Shown here one piece after another: positions 46,252-56,400 of a stretch of 64,000 bases of DNA. The stretch is from Edaphobacter sp. GTDB taxonomy: Bacteria > Acidobacteriota > Terriglobia > Terriglobales > Acidobacteriaceae. The DNA lies in assembly GCF_028283685.1 (NCBI RefSeq), contig NZ_JAPWKF010000004.1:62001-126000 (forward strand). Direction: 5' to 3'. Position 1 is the first letter of the stretch. The number at the start of each line of letters is the position of its first letter. The notes under the pieces were generated by a model. It was not told the DNA's origin. It made no database searches and was given only the letters and a program-made list of their open reading frames with translations. The translations under genes were made by a program, and so were the position numbers.

Positions 46252-49200
46252 TTAGAAGTTGATACGTGCGGTCAACTGGCCGATGCGAGGATCGTTGGCC
46301 TGCGTGAGCACAACCTGGCCGAAGGTAGAGCTGCCGATGGTGCTACCCGGCGAGTTGAAGTTTGGCGTGTTGAGGATGTTGAAGAACTCGCCGCGGATCT
46401 CGAAGCTGGTTCCTTCGTGGATCTTGAACTGCTTGAAGAGCGAGGCGTCGAGCAAAGGATGAATGCGTGCGCGGATGTTCATGACGGTACTGTTGTGCTG
46501 CGTGGTGTAGGCCAGCCGCTGGCGGAATGCGGGTGTGGGAGAGAGCGCGTCGCAGGCCGGTGCGCTGGCGGTTGAGGCAACATTGACGCCACTGGTGTTC
46601 TGGTAGCAGGTGTTGAAGTAGCGACCGTAGGTAGGGTTGCTCTGGCGCGGGTTGCCGATTATGTCGACGTTGGATGGAGCGTTGAGTAGCGGGCCGTTCT
46701 GCGCGCGCAGAACGCTGTTGAGCTGCCAGCCGCCCAGCAGTGTGCGGCTGACGAAGTTCATGGAGGAGAACTTGGGCAGCTCGACGGTACCGAAGATGTT
46801 GGCGACGATGGTTGCGTTCGCATCCTGGATGGAGGCCAGCCTGGATGCGAAGGCGTTGAGGTAGCTGGTGTGCAGCATGGTCTTCGACCAGGTCAGATTA
46901 CCCTGCACCGAGAAGTGGTTCTTCATGGGGCGCTGCACCTGGATCTGCAGTGAGTTATAGGGAGCGCTGCCGACCGACGAATAGGACTGCGTGACGGAGC
47001 CGAACTCGGGGTAGGGAAGCAGAAGGAGGTTGCGAGCCACGGTGGCGTTGTTGAGGGTGGTCGTCCCCGTAAACTTGCCAGCCATGGGGTTTGCAATGGC
47101 TGCGTTGAGATAGGTGACGTTGGCTGCGCCCTGATCGTAATACTGCTGCGGCAGGTAATTGATGTTGCGGTTGACCTCAAGCCGGGTGGGGCGCGTGCCG
47201 ACGTAGGCAAGCTGCAGCGTCATGCTGCCAGGCAACTGCTGCTGCATGCTGGCCGAGTACTGTACGCTCTTGGGCTGCACATGGGTCTGGTCGACAAAGC
47301 TGATGTTCTGGCCGAGCGCGGTAGAGAGACCGAGCGAGCTGCCGGTGGCGGCCTGTACTCCGGTGGGAAATGCGTTGTTAAGGCTGTTGAGCGGAGCGCT
47401 GGTGCTGTAGTTGTTGTAGCTGGTGGTCTGGCTGAAGCCGGTGCCGATAGGGTTCTCCAGCGTGTTGAAGTAGATGATGCCAAAGCCGCCGCGGAAGACC
47501 GTGTTGGGCAACGCCTGATAGGCGAAGCCGAGGCGTGGCTGCCAGTTGTTCCAGTCCTGCTTGTAGGGGTAACGGTTACTGGCGCTGGTGTACTGCAGGC
47601 CGCCGTTGAGGGTGAGTCCGGTGACGGAGTTCTGCAGCGGGTTGACGCAGGTGAAGCAGAACCCGGCGACCTGCTTGTTATAGCGCTCGGTGAAGGGCGA
47701 CTCGTAGTCCCAGCGAACGCCGAGGTTGAGAGTCAGCTTGTTGGTGAAGCGCCAGTCGTCCTGGACGAAGGGAGCGGTGTAGACCTGGTTGAGGGCATAA
47801 GCCGCACTGATGTTGTAGGTCGCCGTGGTCTGGTAGCCCAGCAACATGGAGGCGACGGCATCGCCCGAGCTGGCGTCCGCGCCGACGTTGGTCGTGACGG
47901 AGTTCTTCTGCGTGAAGCGGCGATCGAAGCCGAAGGCGCCGAAGCCGCTCTGCGGGTTCTGCACGTTGTAGCGGATCAGATTGCCTTCGAAGCCGAAGCG
48001 AAGTGTGTGATGGCCGATGGACTTGGTAAGAATCTCGGCGAGCGCAGCGGTCATGTTGGTGCTGATCTGACCACCTGCACCGGCAGCGAGTCCGGCGTAT
48101 CCATCGCTATTCCCGGAACCGGTGTTGGTCGCGTCGCTGTAGAAGCTGACGCCTGGAAAGGTGACATAGGGCAGGCCGGTGCTGGACATACCGAGGGAGC
48201 TGAGGTCGAAGTTCTGATTGCCGGGGTAGACGAGGCCGAAGGGGTGCCAGAGGACGCCTAGGCGGGAGTCAAGCACGAGCGATGAGGAGAACTGATGTAC
48301 GTCGTCGATGCTGCCACCGCGGTTGTTGCGATAGACGCTGTATCCATAACCTGTGGGCCCGATACCTTTGGGAAAGCCCTGCATCGGGTAGTTCTGGGTG
48401 AGGCCGGAGCGGAAGAGGATGGCGCTGATCGTGTTCTTCGAGCTGATGGCGTGATCGATGCGAACGATGAAGGAGGGATAGGTGCTGGGGTAGGAGGTCT
48501 GCGTGGAGATGTAGTTGGGGTTGGTGAAGGTGGTTGCGCCGGGGACATTGGGCGACGGCAGGTAGGCGAGCAGCGCGGCGCCGCTGGCACTGATGCGAGG
48601 TGCGATGTTGTTGTTGGCGAAGTAAGCGGTGCGGTTGCCGTTGGCATCTACCGGCGAGGTGGGATCGTAGATCTGCACGCCCGATTGGCAGAGTCCGGCG
48701 GAGTTGAAGCCGCCGGTGCAGAGTGCCGAGAAGTCTCCGGTACGCTCGGCAGCAGTGGGGACGCGGGCCGAGTAGTTGATTGCGGTGTGTGAGGCATAGC
48801 GCTCGAAGGAGACCATGAAGAAGGTCTTGTCGCGGCCATCGTAGATCTTGGGAATATAGACGGGGCCGTCGACGACGAAGCCGGTCTGGCTGAGCTGGTC
48901 GTTGTTGCGCGGCGTGCGTGCACTGGTGGCCACGTTCTGGTTGGGGACCTTCTCGTAGGTATTGGCGTTGAGATAGGTGTTCTGGAAGACGTAGTAGGCT
49001 GCGCCGTGAAGCTTGTTCGTTCCGGTGCGGATGACGGTATTGGTGACCGTTCCATTGCCATGCCCGACCTGGGCATCGAAGATCGAGGTCTGGACCTTGA
49101 CCTCCTGTACGGCCTCGGGTGAGGGGACGAAGCCAGTGTAGCTGGCACCGGAGAGGCGCTCTGCGGGATCATCCGGAATGCCGTTGAGCGTCAGGCGATT

Positions 49201-49806
49201 ATGTCCCGAGTTGCCTGCGGCGACTACCTGGACGGAGACACCACTGAAAGGGTTGGTGAACTGGCTGGATTTGCTCTGAGCATAAGCGCCGGTGGTAATG
49301 CCCGCGGCCATGGTCGCCATGACGAACGGGTTGCGGCCGACGTTGGGGAGATCGGTGACCTCTTGTGCGCTGAGAGTTGTGGCGATGTTGGGCGATCCGG
49401 AGTCGAGCAGCGATGTCTGGGCGGCGGAGACGTTGACGACCTCGGTGGAGGTGCCGGGCTGAAGGCTGAAGTCGGACTGTTGGAGAGCACCGGCGGTAAG
49501 GATAAGGCTGGTGTGGGTCTCGGACCGGAAGCCGTTGCCGGTAGCAGTGACGCTGTAAGTGCCGGGATTCAGCGAGGGGAAGATGTATGCTCCGGCGTTG
49601 TTGGTGGTGACGGTCGACTTGAAGTGGGTGGCCGACTCTTCCGCCGTGACCTGGACGTTGGGAACGACGGCGCCGGTGGAGTCTTTGACTTCTCCCTGGA
49701 TGCTGCCGAGATATCGCTGTGCCTGCAAGGTGACCGTTGCCAGAGAGAGAAGCATTGCGGCAAGGGAGAGATATCGCCCTGCGCGATGCGAGAAGTGCCT
49801 GATCAT
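46252..49806 (-). CDS. TonB-dependent receptor with CnaB domain (GH106 locus)
   Basis: A 1184-residue outer-membrane receptor. Signal peptide 1-29 (VTLQAQR), CnaB-like domain (IQGEVKDSTGAVVPNVQV to SVTATGNGF, about 34-110), plug with LSAQEVTDLPNVGRNPFV and a strongly conserved RLTLNGIPDDPAERLSG, then a barrel of about 850 residues ending in LTARINF. GGAGG stands 7 nt before the ATG. It heads an operon with the GH106-like hydrolase and is divergent from the ToxR-like regulator (about 264 nt between starts), so the three genes probably form one regulated glycan-uptake unit. Confidence 0.9.
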   Translation of the reverse strand: MIRHFSHRAGRYLSLAAMLLSLATVTLQAQRYLGSIQGEVKDSTGAVVPNVQVTAEESATHFKSTVTTNNAGAYIFPSLNPGTYSVTATGNGFRSETHTSLILTAGALQQSDFSLQPGTSTEVVNVSAAQTSLLDSGSPNIATTLSAQEVTDLPNVGRNPFVMATMAAGITTGAYAQSKSSQFTNPFSGVSVQVVAAGNSGHNRLTLNGIPDDPAERLSGASYTGFVPSPEAVQEVKVQTSIFDAQVGHGNGTVTNTVIRTGTNKLHGAAYYVFQNTYLNANTYEKVPNQNVATSARTPRNNDQLSQTGFVVDGPVYIPKIYDGRDKTFFMVSFERYASHTAINYSARVPTAAERTGDFSALCTGGFNSAGLCQSGVQIYDPTSPVDANGNRTAYFANNNIAPRISASGAALLAYLPSPNVPGATTFTNPNYISTQTSYPSTYPSFIVRIDHAISSKNTISAILFRSGLTQNYPMQGFPKGIGPTGYGYSVYRNNRGGSIDDVHQFSSSLVLDSRLGVLWHPFGLVYPGNQNFDLSSLGMSSTGLPYVTFPGVSFYSDATNTGSGNSDGYAGLAAGAGGQISTNMTAALAEILTKSIGHHTLRFGFEGNLIRYNVQNPQSGFGAFGFDRRFTQKNSVTTNVGADASSGDAVASMLLGYQTTATYNISAAYALNQVYTAPFVQDDWRFTNKLTLNLGVRWDYESPFTERYNKQVAGFCFTCVNPLQNSVTGLTLNGGLQYTSASNRYPYKQDWNNWQPRLGFAYQALPNTVFRGGFGIIYFNTLENPIGTGFSQTTSYNNYSTSAPLNSLNNAFPTGVQAATGSSLGLSTALGQNISFVDQTHVQPKSVQYSASMQQQLPGSMTLQLAYVGTRPTRLEVNRNINYLPQQYYDQGAANVTYLNAAIANPMAGKFTGTTTLNNATVARNLLLLPYPEFGSVTQSYSSVGSAPYNSLQIQVQRPMKNHFSVQGNLTWSKTMLHTSYLNAFASRLASIQDANATIVANIFGTVELPKFSSMNFVSRTLLGGWQLNSVLRAQNGPLLNAPSNVDIIGNPRQSNPTYGRYFNTCYQNTSGVNVASTASAPACDALSPTPAFRQRLAYTTQHNSTVMNIRARIHPLLDASLFKQFKIHEGTSFEIRGEFFNILNTPNFNSPGSTIGSSTFGQVVLTQANDPRIGQLTARINF

Positions 49807-50070
49807 GATGCTGCCTCCAAAGAATCGAACAAAAAAACCTTTGTTTTATGAACGGCAGCCATCCTCGATTTTCCAGAAAACAACGGGCAAGTTAATTTAC
49901 CGGAAAGGGAAGGTCTTTACCTGTTAAGAGGAGATGTAAGTATCTGTAAATAAAGCGTTATTGGTGGTAGCCCCAACCCGCAAGTTCGGTTCTCGCGATG
50001 AACGGTAAGGTTCGATGCCGGTCGTATTTTCAAGGTGCTAGACTTTATTCCGCCAGTAAGCAAGGTGATC

Positions 50071-51402
50071 ATGGGTTCGCGGTCGGAGATATTTGTGGAA
50101 GATGTGAGCGATGCACAGCCGGACACGGCGGAGCGTCGGGCTCTGATCGACCGCGTTGCTGCGAGCGCACAGTTTGCCCGGTCGGCCAGGCTGCGCGACT
50201 TTCTGCTGTATGTAGGAAATGAGTCGCTGAAGGACGGCGTTCCGGAGATCCACGAGCAGGAGATCGGTGTCAGGGTCTTTGGGCGGTCGCCGAGCTATGA
50301 CCGCAGTCAGGACAACATCGTCAGGGTGAATGCGTCGGAGCTGCGCAAGCGCATCGATGCGTATTTTAACGGCGAGGGCGCAGAGGAGCCGTGGATCTTC
50401 TCGATTCCCAAGGGCGGCTACGGACCGGTCTTCCGCCGCAGGCAGAGTGCTGCGCCTCTTGCGATGACAGTGGCTGCGGCTGACCCCTTGGTGTTGCCTC
50501 CCACCGTGACAGTAGAGCGTGCTGTTAGGCGTGGCCGGCCATGGGGGTGGATTGCGGTGACGGCGACGCTGGGCGTGTTATGCGGTGCGTTGTTGTGGCA
50601 GAACCATACCCTTCGACGCGGGACGAGCCTGTTGGACAGCGAGCCAACAGTAGTCGAATTCTGGTCGAATCTTGCGAAGGCGGCCCCACAGACTGACATC
50701 GTTTTACCGGATGCTTCGTTGAGCATGAGCGAGGAGATGCTGGGGAAGGAGATGTCGTTGAACGACTATCTAGAGGGAAATTTTATCCCCCAGACAAGCG
50801 ATGAGAAGATAAGCTCCGATCGCCGGCAGGCCTTAAATACGATCTTCGGGCATAACCTGGTCACGCTGGGTGATTTTAATGCAGCACAACAGATCATGGG
50901 CTTGAAGCCGATTGTGCCCTCGTTGCGAATGACCCTTGGGCTTCTTTATAACGCCGATTCGATCAAGAGCCACAACGTGATTTTGATCGGTGGCAGGAAG
51001 GCAAACCCCTGGGTCGGGCTGATTGAAAAACGGCTGAATTTTACGGTGGATTATGACCCGAAGGTGCACGGAGTCAAGGTGACGAACCGGGACCCGGAAA
51101 AGGGAGAGCAAGCGGCCTATACCCCATTGGCGCAACCCAATCTTTCGACCGTCTACAGCATCGTGGCCTATCTTCCGAATCCCAGCCAGACCGGGTGGGT
51201 GATGGTTCTGGCGGGAACCGATTCCGATGCCACGGGAGCAGCGGCGGAGTTTATGACCTCGGAGGAGGGCCTGCAAACACTGAAGCAGAGGTTTCACTCC
51301 GGCGACCAGCTCCCGTATTTCGAGGTACTGCTGAAGGTTTCGCGGCTGAACGGAACCTCTTTCAGAGCCGAACCGCTGGCTTTTCGCATTCACAACAATT
51401 GA
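50071..51402 (+). CDS. Membrane-anchored winged-helix regulator (ToxR-like layout)
   Basis: A 443-residue protein with no catalytic motif. Residues 20-121 look like a winged-helix DNA-binding domain of the OmpR/ToxR C-terminal type: RLRDFLLYVGNESLKDGVPE, HEQEIGVRVFGRSPSYDRSQ, DNIVRVNASELRKRIDAYF, then the wing WIFSIPKGGYGPVF. One membrane helix follows (about 158-177, WGWIAVTATLGVLCGALLW), and residues 178-443 would be periplasmic and could sense a ligand. I recognise the N-terminal pattern from many acidobacterial proteins near CnaB receptors. In-frame GTG codons exist at 50035 and 50065, but the ATG at 50071 has AAGG 6 nt ahead. It is divergent from the receptor/GH106 operon, which it probably controls. 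Function rests on layout, not proven homology. Confidence 0.72.
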   Translation: MGSRSEIFVEDVSDAQPDTAERRALIDRVAASAQFARSARLRDFLLYVGNESLKDGVPEIHEQEIGVRVFGRSPSYDRSQDNIVRVNASELRKRIDAYFNGEGAEEPWIFSIPKGGYGPVFRRRQSAAPLAMTVAAADPLVLPPTVTVERAVRRGRPWGWIAVTATLGVLCGALLWQNHTLRRGTSLLDSEPTVVEFWSNLAKAAPQTDIVLPDASLSMSEEMLGKEMSLNDYLEGNFIPQTSDEKISSDRRQALNTIFGHNLVTLGDFNAAQQIMGLKPIVPSLRMTLGLLYNADSIKSHNVILIGGRKANPWVGLIEKRLNFTVDYDPKVHGVKVTNRDPEKGEQAAYTPLAQPNLSTVYSIVAYLPNPSQTGWVMVLAGTDSDATGAAAEFMTSEEGLQTLKQRFHSGDQLPYFEVLLKVSRLNGTSFRAEPLAFRIHNN

Positions 51403-51682
51403 ATATTTCTACGTACTTCGGACGAAGGTAATCCAGCAACTGCTCTCACCTTTCGTGGAGGGGCGTAGCGTAGTCGTTGCGATATCGCTGGCTGCGCATT
51501 CAGCCATTGAGAGCCTCCGCCCTACTCGATCACGAAGGTGGCACACAATGGTGAAGTATTTTGCCGAGCGCGAGTCATTGTGTGGCCAAGATCATTCAGG
51601 AAATGGCGAGGCAACGCAAAAGAGAGATTGGGTTGCTGAAACAAGAGGCTGCCTCCGATGTCCAGGGTCGCTATGAAGACGC

Positions 51683-51688
51683 TATAAT
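51683..51688 (+). promoter_or_regulatory. Candidate -10 box of the tRNA-Gly gene
   Basis: A perfect TATAAT lies 11 nt before the first base of the tRNA, a suitable distance for a transcript start around 51695. No good -35 sequence is seen 16-18 nt further upstream. Confidence 0.5.
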
Positions 51689-51699
51689 CGCGACATAGA

Positions 51700-51774
51700 G
51701 CGGGAGTAGCTCAATGGTAGAGTAGCGGCTTCCCAAGCCGTTGGTTGCGGGTTCGATCCCCGTCTCCCGCTCCA
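51700..51774 (+). tRNA. tRNA-Gly (anticodon CCC)
   Basis: A complete cloverleaf: acceptor stem GCGGGAG/CTCCCGC, D arm GCTC/GAGT, anticodon stem GCGGC/GCCGT with loop TTCCCAA (anticodon CCC at 51732-51734, decoding GGG), T arm GCGGG TTCGATC CCCGT, discriminator U, and a CCA end encoded in the gene (51772-51774). A TATAAT stands just upstream. The open frame on the opposite strand here is the usual artefact of a tRNA. Confidence 0.97.
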
Positions 51775-52003
51775 AGTCACCCTCCAACATCGTCAAATTG
51801 CCCGGAAGCCTTATTCCGCGTAGGAGGTCATGCCCTACGGGTATCCTGACATGACGCATAGTCTCTCCCCTTCTCCGTGAACTTTCCTCCGCGCCGCCGA
51901 GATGCCGATTGAGTACGGGAACAAGGACAGGACGGAAAAATTATGTCTTCGCAACTTATCGGATGAAAGGTAAGCATCGCACTGGCCAGAGAACTTGATG
52001 ACG

Positions 52004-53167
52004 CTACATCAAGTCAGCAGCTGATTTTGGAGGCAATTTATTGCGAGCGCGTTGGTGACGTGTTCCTGCCGTGAGGATCGTTGAACGCTGGCTTGTGGGA
52101 GGCTGGCAGGTGCCGCGTTTCACAAGCTGTGTAGGGATAACGACCTCAGGATAGTGACGTTCTGGATGTCTCACCTTGTTGATTGCCATTTCGGCAAGGC
52201 GGTCACCGATTGTCTCTGCCTCGACTCTGACTGTGGTCAGGCCTAAGCCTTTGTAGGGACCTCGCTGGTCATCAAATCCGATAATGCTTACCTGCTCCGG
52301 GACGCTGATCGACTCTTGTTGCAGGAACTCCCAGCAGCCGTATGCAATCTCGTCCGTGCCCGCGAAGATTGCGGTTAAAGGATGTTTCTCTTTCAGGATG
52401 GAACTGGTATAGCGAAAGCCATTGATGAATCGATCGTCAGAGATAGCAGCGGTCTGGGCGCGTGGAGTGAGACCCTTCTCCTGCATGGCCAAACGGTATC
52501 CCTCATAGCGATGGTTGAACCATGGAAGTGAAGTATCGCCGATGTACCAGATATCTCGATGTCCCATCTTGATGAGATAACGCGTAGCTTCCTGCGCGGC
52601 TGCAGTGTCATCAAAGCGCACCTGATCGACAGGAGACTCGCGCTTGTCTCCGACTAGGTTGTTCGCCAGAACCACATAAGGAACGCCTCGCTGCTCAAGT
52701 GCTTCAATAAGGTTCGGGTAGTTGGTTCCTGCCAGAACGACGCACTCGGCCATGCCACGAGCACGTACTGCCGGAGGCAGGGGAATGTTCTGTATTGGAA
52801 GATCGGGACCGTAAGAGAGCTTCGAAAATAAGACGTAAAAGTCGGTGGCATCACAGCGCCTGCTGACGCCCTCAAGAATGCGAGAGTGAAACGGATCGTG
52901 GAGGTCGCGATTGCTAAGGATAAAGGAGAGCACCGGCGTTGAATTCTTCGCCAGATTCTGTGCCCTGCGATTCGGCCGGTAATCCAGCTGCTCAATTGCA
53001 GCCACAATACGGTTACGAACGGCAGGCTTGACACTCGCCCGTCCGTTCAAAACATTCGATACGCTGCCGACGGAGACTCCTGACAGGATCGCAACATCTT
53101 TGATCGTTGCCGGGCCCGAAGACGCTATCTGATTTTTGTGTCGATTCATCTCAGTTTGAACGTTCAT
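52004..53167 (-). CDS. LacI-family transcriptional regulator
   Basis: A 387-residue LacI/GalR-type repressor. The helix-turn-helix is at residues 20-45 (ATIKDVAILSGVSVGSVSNV), followed by VSNVLNGRASVKPAVRNRI and DYRPNRRAQNLAK (hinge). The effector domain is a periplasmic-binding-protein fold with the typical IFAGTDEIAYGCWEFLQQ and VSIIGFDDQRGPY segments. The frame is open to 53248; ATG 53167 and ATG 53149 are the plausible starts and neither has a good ribosome site. The C-terminal tail of about 30 residues is basic and unusual. It is divergent from the receptor/SGNH/receptor/sulfatase series and a LacI-type palindrome lies in that promoter, so it is the likely local repressor, responding to a sugar released from the glycan. 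Confidence 0.92.
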   Translation of the reverse strand: MNVQTEMNRHKNQIASSGPATIKDVAILSGVSVGSVSNVLNGRASVKPAVRNRIVAAIEQLDYRPNRRAQNLAKNSTPVLSFILSNRDLHDPFHSRILEGVSRRCDATDFYVLFSKLSYGPDLPIQNIPLPPAVRARGMAECVVLAGTNYPNLIEALEQRGVPYVVLANNLVGDKRESPVDQVRFDDTAAAQEATRYLIKMGHRDIWYIGDTSLPWFNHRYEGYRLAMQEKGLTPRAQTAAISDDRFINGFRYTSSILKEKHPLTAIFAGTDEIAYGCWEFLQQESISVPEQVSIIGFDDQRGPYKGLGLTTVRVEAETIGDRLAEMAINKVRHPERHYPEVVIPTQLVKRGTCQPPTSQRSTILTAGTRHQRARNKLPPKSAADLM

Positions 53168-53322
53168 TTCCAGCAAAAATATTTGATGAAGTGCATAAGG
53201 AAATTCCTTATCGACGACTACTATACCCCTCCTGACGAGTAAATGCATTTGCTGATGAGATGCGCTAATAGTCCGGGTAATTGCGGGTATAAAAGCATTC
53301 CGTGCAGCCTTTCAGAAAATGC

Positions 53323-53351
53323 TTGACAGATAAAACACGCATACGTAATTA
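53323..53351 (+). promoter_or_regulatory. Sigma-70 promoter of the sulfated-glycan receptor gene
   Basis: A perfect -35 TTGACA (53323-53328) and, 17 bp later, TAATTA (53346-53351) as -10. The predicted transcript start is near 53358, directly ahead of the palindrome at 53368-53379 and 90 nt before the receptor ATG. Confidence 0.7.
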
Positions 53352-53367
53352 TTCTTTCCGTCAAAAG

Positions 53368-53379
53368 TGAATCGGTTCA
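53368..53379 (+). promoter_or_regulatory. Candidate LacI-family operator
   Basis: TGAATCGGTTCA is a dyad around a central CG (half-sites TGAAtCG and TGAAcCG), the shape expected of LacI-family operators. It lies about 10 bp after the predicted transcript start and 200 bp from the divergent LacI gene, in position to block transcription of the receptor gene. Confidence 0.62.
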
Positions 53380-53447
53380 TTTTAAGTTCATAAAACGTTA
53401 CTCCGCACAAGCGGGGTCTCGCTTGTTCCACGTACAGGAGATCGTCT

Positions 53448-56400
53448 ATGTACCGTGCATCCTCATTCGCAATACCCCGGCCCCAAACGCTCGTCAGCCT
53501 GTTTCTTCTTGGCATCCTTGCGATGCTCACGACAACTCAGGCGAGCGCACAGGTCCTTTACGGCCAATTGGTCGGCAACCTCGTAGACACAGCGGGCGGT
53601 AGTGTGGCCGGAGCTTCTGTCGAGGCGAAGAATACGGCAACCGGTATTGCGACCAGCATAACGAGCGACAGTTCGGGACACTTTCTCTTTCCTGCACTGG
53701 CAGCCGGTCCTTACACCTTGACTGTTACAGCGCAGACCTTTCGCGGTATCAGTTCACAGGGCATCATGATCCAGCCCAATACGGAACGACGCGTAGACTT
53801 CACGCTTGAGCCATCTACCGTCAACGAGTCGGTCACCATCGTTTCAGCTCCTCCCTCGCTTCAAACAGATCAGGCGAGCGTTTCGGCGCAGCTGGAGTCT
53901 GACCAGTTAGTCTCTCTGCCCGGCGGACCTGGGCCTGGCATGCGGAATATCCAGAGTCTCTATACCCTGGTGCCGGGCTTTTCGCCGCCTGTTCTGGGAC
54001 ACTCGGAGTCCGGAGTGCCGTCCGACACGTTAGTCTCGAACGTCAACGGCGTTTCGAATACGAACAACAACACGCGCATCGATGGTGCCAGCTCGATCTA
54101 TGCGTGGGTGCCTGATGTGGCAGCTTACATTCCCTCCACGGAGGCAATCCAATCAGTCGACATCGTTACCAATAGCTTCGACGCGGAGCAAGGGCTTGCA
54201 GCGGGAGCAATCGTCAACATCGCAACCAAGTCCGGAACCAACCAATTTCACGGCAACGCATGGGAGTACAACACCGTAAGCGCACTGGCAGCCCGCAACT
54301 ACTTTCTCCCGGTTACACAAGCGAATGTTCCCAAATACATCCTCAATCAGTTCGGTGCGAACTTCGGCGGACCGATTATCCGCAACCGCGCATTTTTCTT
54401 CGCTAATTGGGAGAGGTCGCGTCGATCACAGAACCAGAGCGGCTTTCAAACAATCCCAACGGCGGCGATGCGCAGTGGAAATTTTCAGGGAACCGGCTCA
54501 ACCATCTACGATCCGGCAACGGGTAACGCGGATGGAACGGGACGCCAACCATTTCCAAATAACATCATCCCTGCATCGCGCATTGCCTATGCGGCTTCGC
54601 AGATGATGTCTATTCTGCCCGCGACAAATGTTTCGACGTCGGCATTATCGGCCAACTACTTCACCAGCGCCAGCGGGCAATACACGCGCGACATTATCGA
54701 CAGCAGAGTCGATTACAAAGTGTCGAACCGGGCAACGGTCTTCGGGCGATATGGAATTCAAAAGTCAAATCTCTTTGATCCCCAGCCGTTAGAGAAAGCC
54801 GGAGGTACGCCGGTCGACGGGGGGCAGCCCGGTAATGCACCGAGCATCATTCAGGCTGTAGGTATCGGAGGAACCTATGCCTTCTCGGAGAGGGTACTGG
54901 CCGATGCAAACGTTGGCTTCTCACGTATTGGGCTATCGACTGCGAACACCGATCTCGATCAGAACTATGGTCTGACTTTTCTGCAGATCCCCGGAACCAA
55001 TGGCCCGAACCCGTTACAGGCAGGCTTTCCGGCGTTCGTCATCAGCGGCCTTTCTTCGCTGGGCAATCCGTCCTCTCCTAATCCTCAGCTGTACCACGAC
55101 AACACTTACACGACGGCTGCCAACCTGAGCTGGATTCGTCACGCACACTCCATGCGCTTCGGTATGGAGTTTCAGCGCTATCAGGTGAACCATTTCCAAC
55201 CGCAGAACACCTACGGACCTCGCGGTGGCTTTACCTTTACCGGGGGCATCACATCGTTGAAGGGCGGTGCCGCGACGAACTCCTACAATGCTTTCGCAGA
55301 TTTTTTGCTGGGTCTGCCACAGACGATGGGCAAAGATACGCAGTTCCTCAATCCCGGCACCCTGAGGGAGTCGGTGTGGGCTTTTTATGCGCGCGATCAG
55401 TGGCAGATCAGTAAAGATGTCACATTAAACTATGGCTTGCGCTACGAGGTGTATCCCTTCGCAACTCGCGATCACTTTGGCGGTAATGCCTATAATCCGC
55501 AGGATGGCAACGTCTACCTGGGTGGCTTAGGTTCTGTGCCAAAGACGGCTGGCGTCGACGCCGGAAAAGGAAACTTCGCTCCGCGTTTTGGACTGACATA
55601 CCGCATTGGCGATAAGACTGTGGTTCGCGCCGGCTACGGTATCACCGTGAACCCGGACAGCTTCCGCAACATGCTTGTCGCGTATCCGGCGATCATCTCG
55701 CAGTCCTACAGTGGCAGCAGCAGTTATGCTGCTGGAGGAAATCTTGCGACCGGTATACCCGCAGCGGCCTTTCCAGATATCAGCTCAGGCGTCTTACGGC
55801 TTCCACTTACGCTGACGACGACAACCTATCCCCGAAAGTATCGCCGCGGCTATATCGAGTCGTACAACCTGGCCGTGCAGCGTGAACTCTTCCACGGCAT
55901 GACTCTGCAGGCCACTTATGTCGGGACGCTGTCAATTCGTGAGGTCGTTGCTCTTAACCTGAATGCTGCCGCGCCTGGAACAGGGACAGCTGGAGGTGCG
56001 CTGTATCAGTCTCTGGGGACAACAGCCAGCATCTATCAAGAGACTCCAATGGGCACAGCGAGCTATAACGGACTGCAGGTCATCGCGAAGAAGAGGTTCG
56101 GAAATGGTGGCATGATCGGCGTCAATTACACTTACTCCCGATCCATCAATAATTACCCGGATAACTCCGATGCGACCCCGCTTGTAAGCTATCTGCCGGC
56201 CTATAACAAGAACCGCGGTGTGGCAGGCTTCGATCTTACTCACAACTTCGTGGCATATGGCAATACGCCCCTACCGTTTGGTAAAGGGCAGCCGTTCCTC
56301 AGCAAAGGAGTAGGATCGGTTCTGCTGGGCGGATGGCAGATCAATAACCTTCTAATTAGAACGAGTGGAACGCCGATTACGATCACCTCATCCGCTTCGT

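Noticed and set aside
47281-48261. 326-codon plus-strand open frame inside the GH106-linked receptor
   Set aside because: Val/Ala/Gly/Glu-rich antisense frame of the receptor gene; no domain or ribosome site.
51455-51676. 73-codon plus-strand open frame before the tRNA
   Set aside because: No ribosome site and no recognisable domain. The gap 51403-51699 otherwise shows only the tRNA promoter.
51671-51859. 62-codon minus-strand open frame
   Set aside because: It covers the tRNA-Gly gene in reverse (the familiar GIEPATNGLGSRYS-type artefact).
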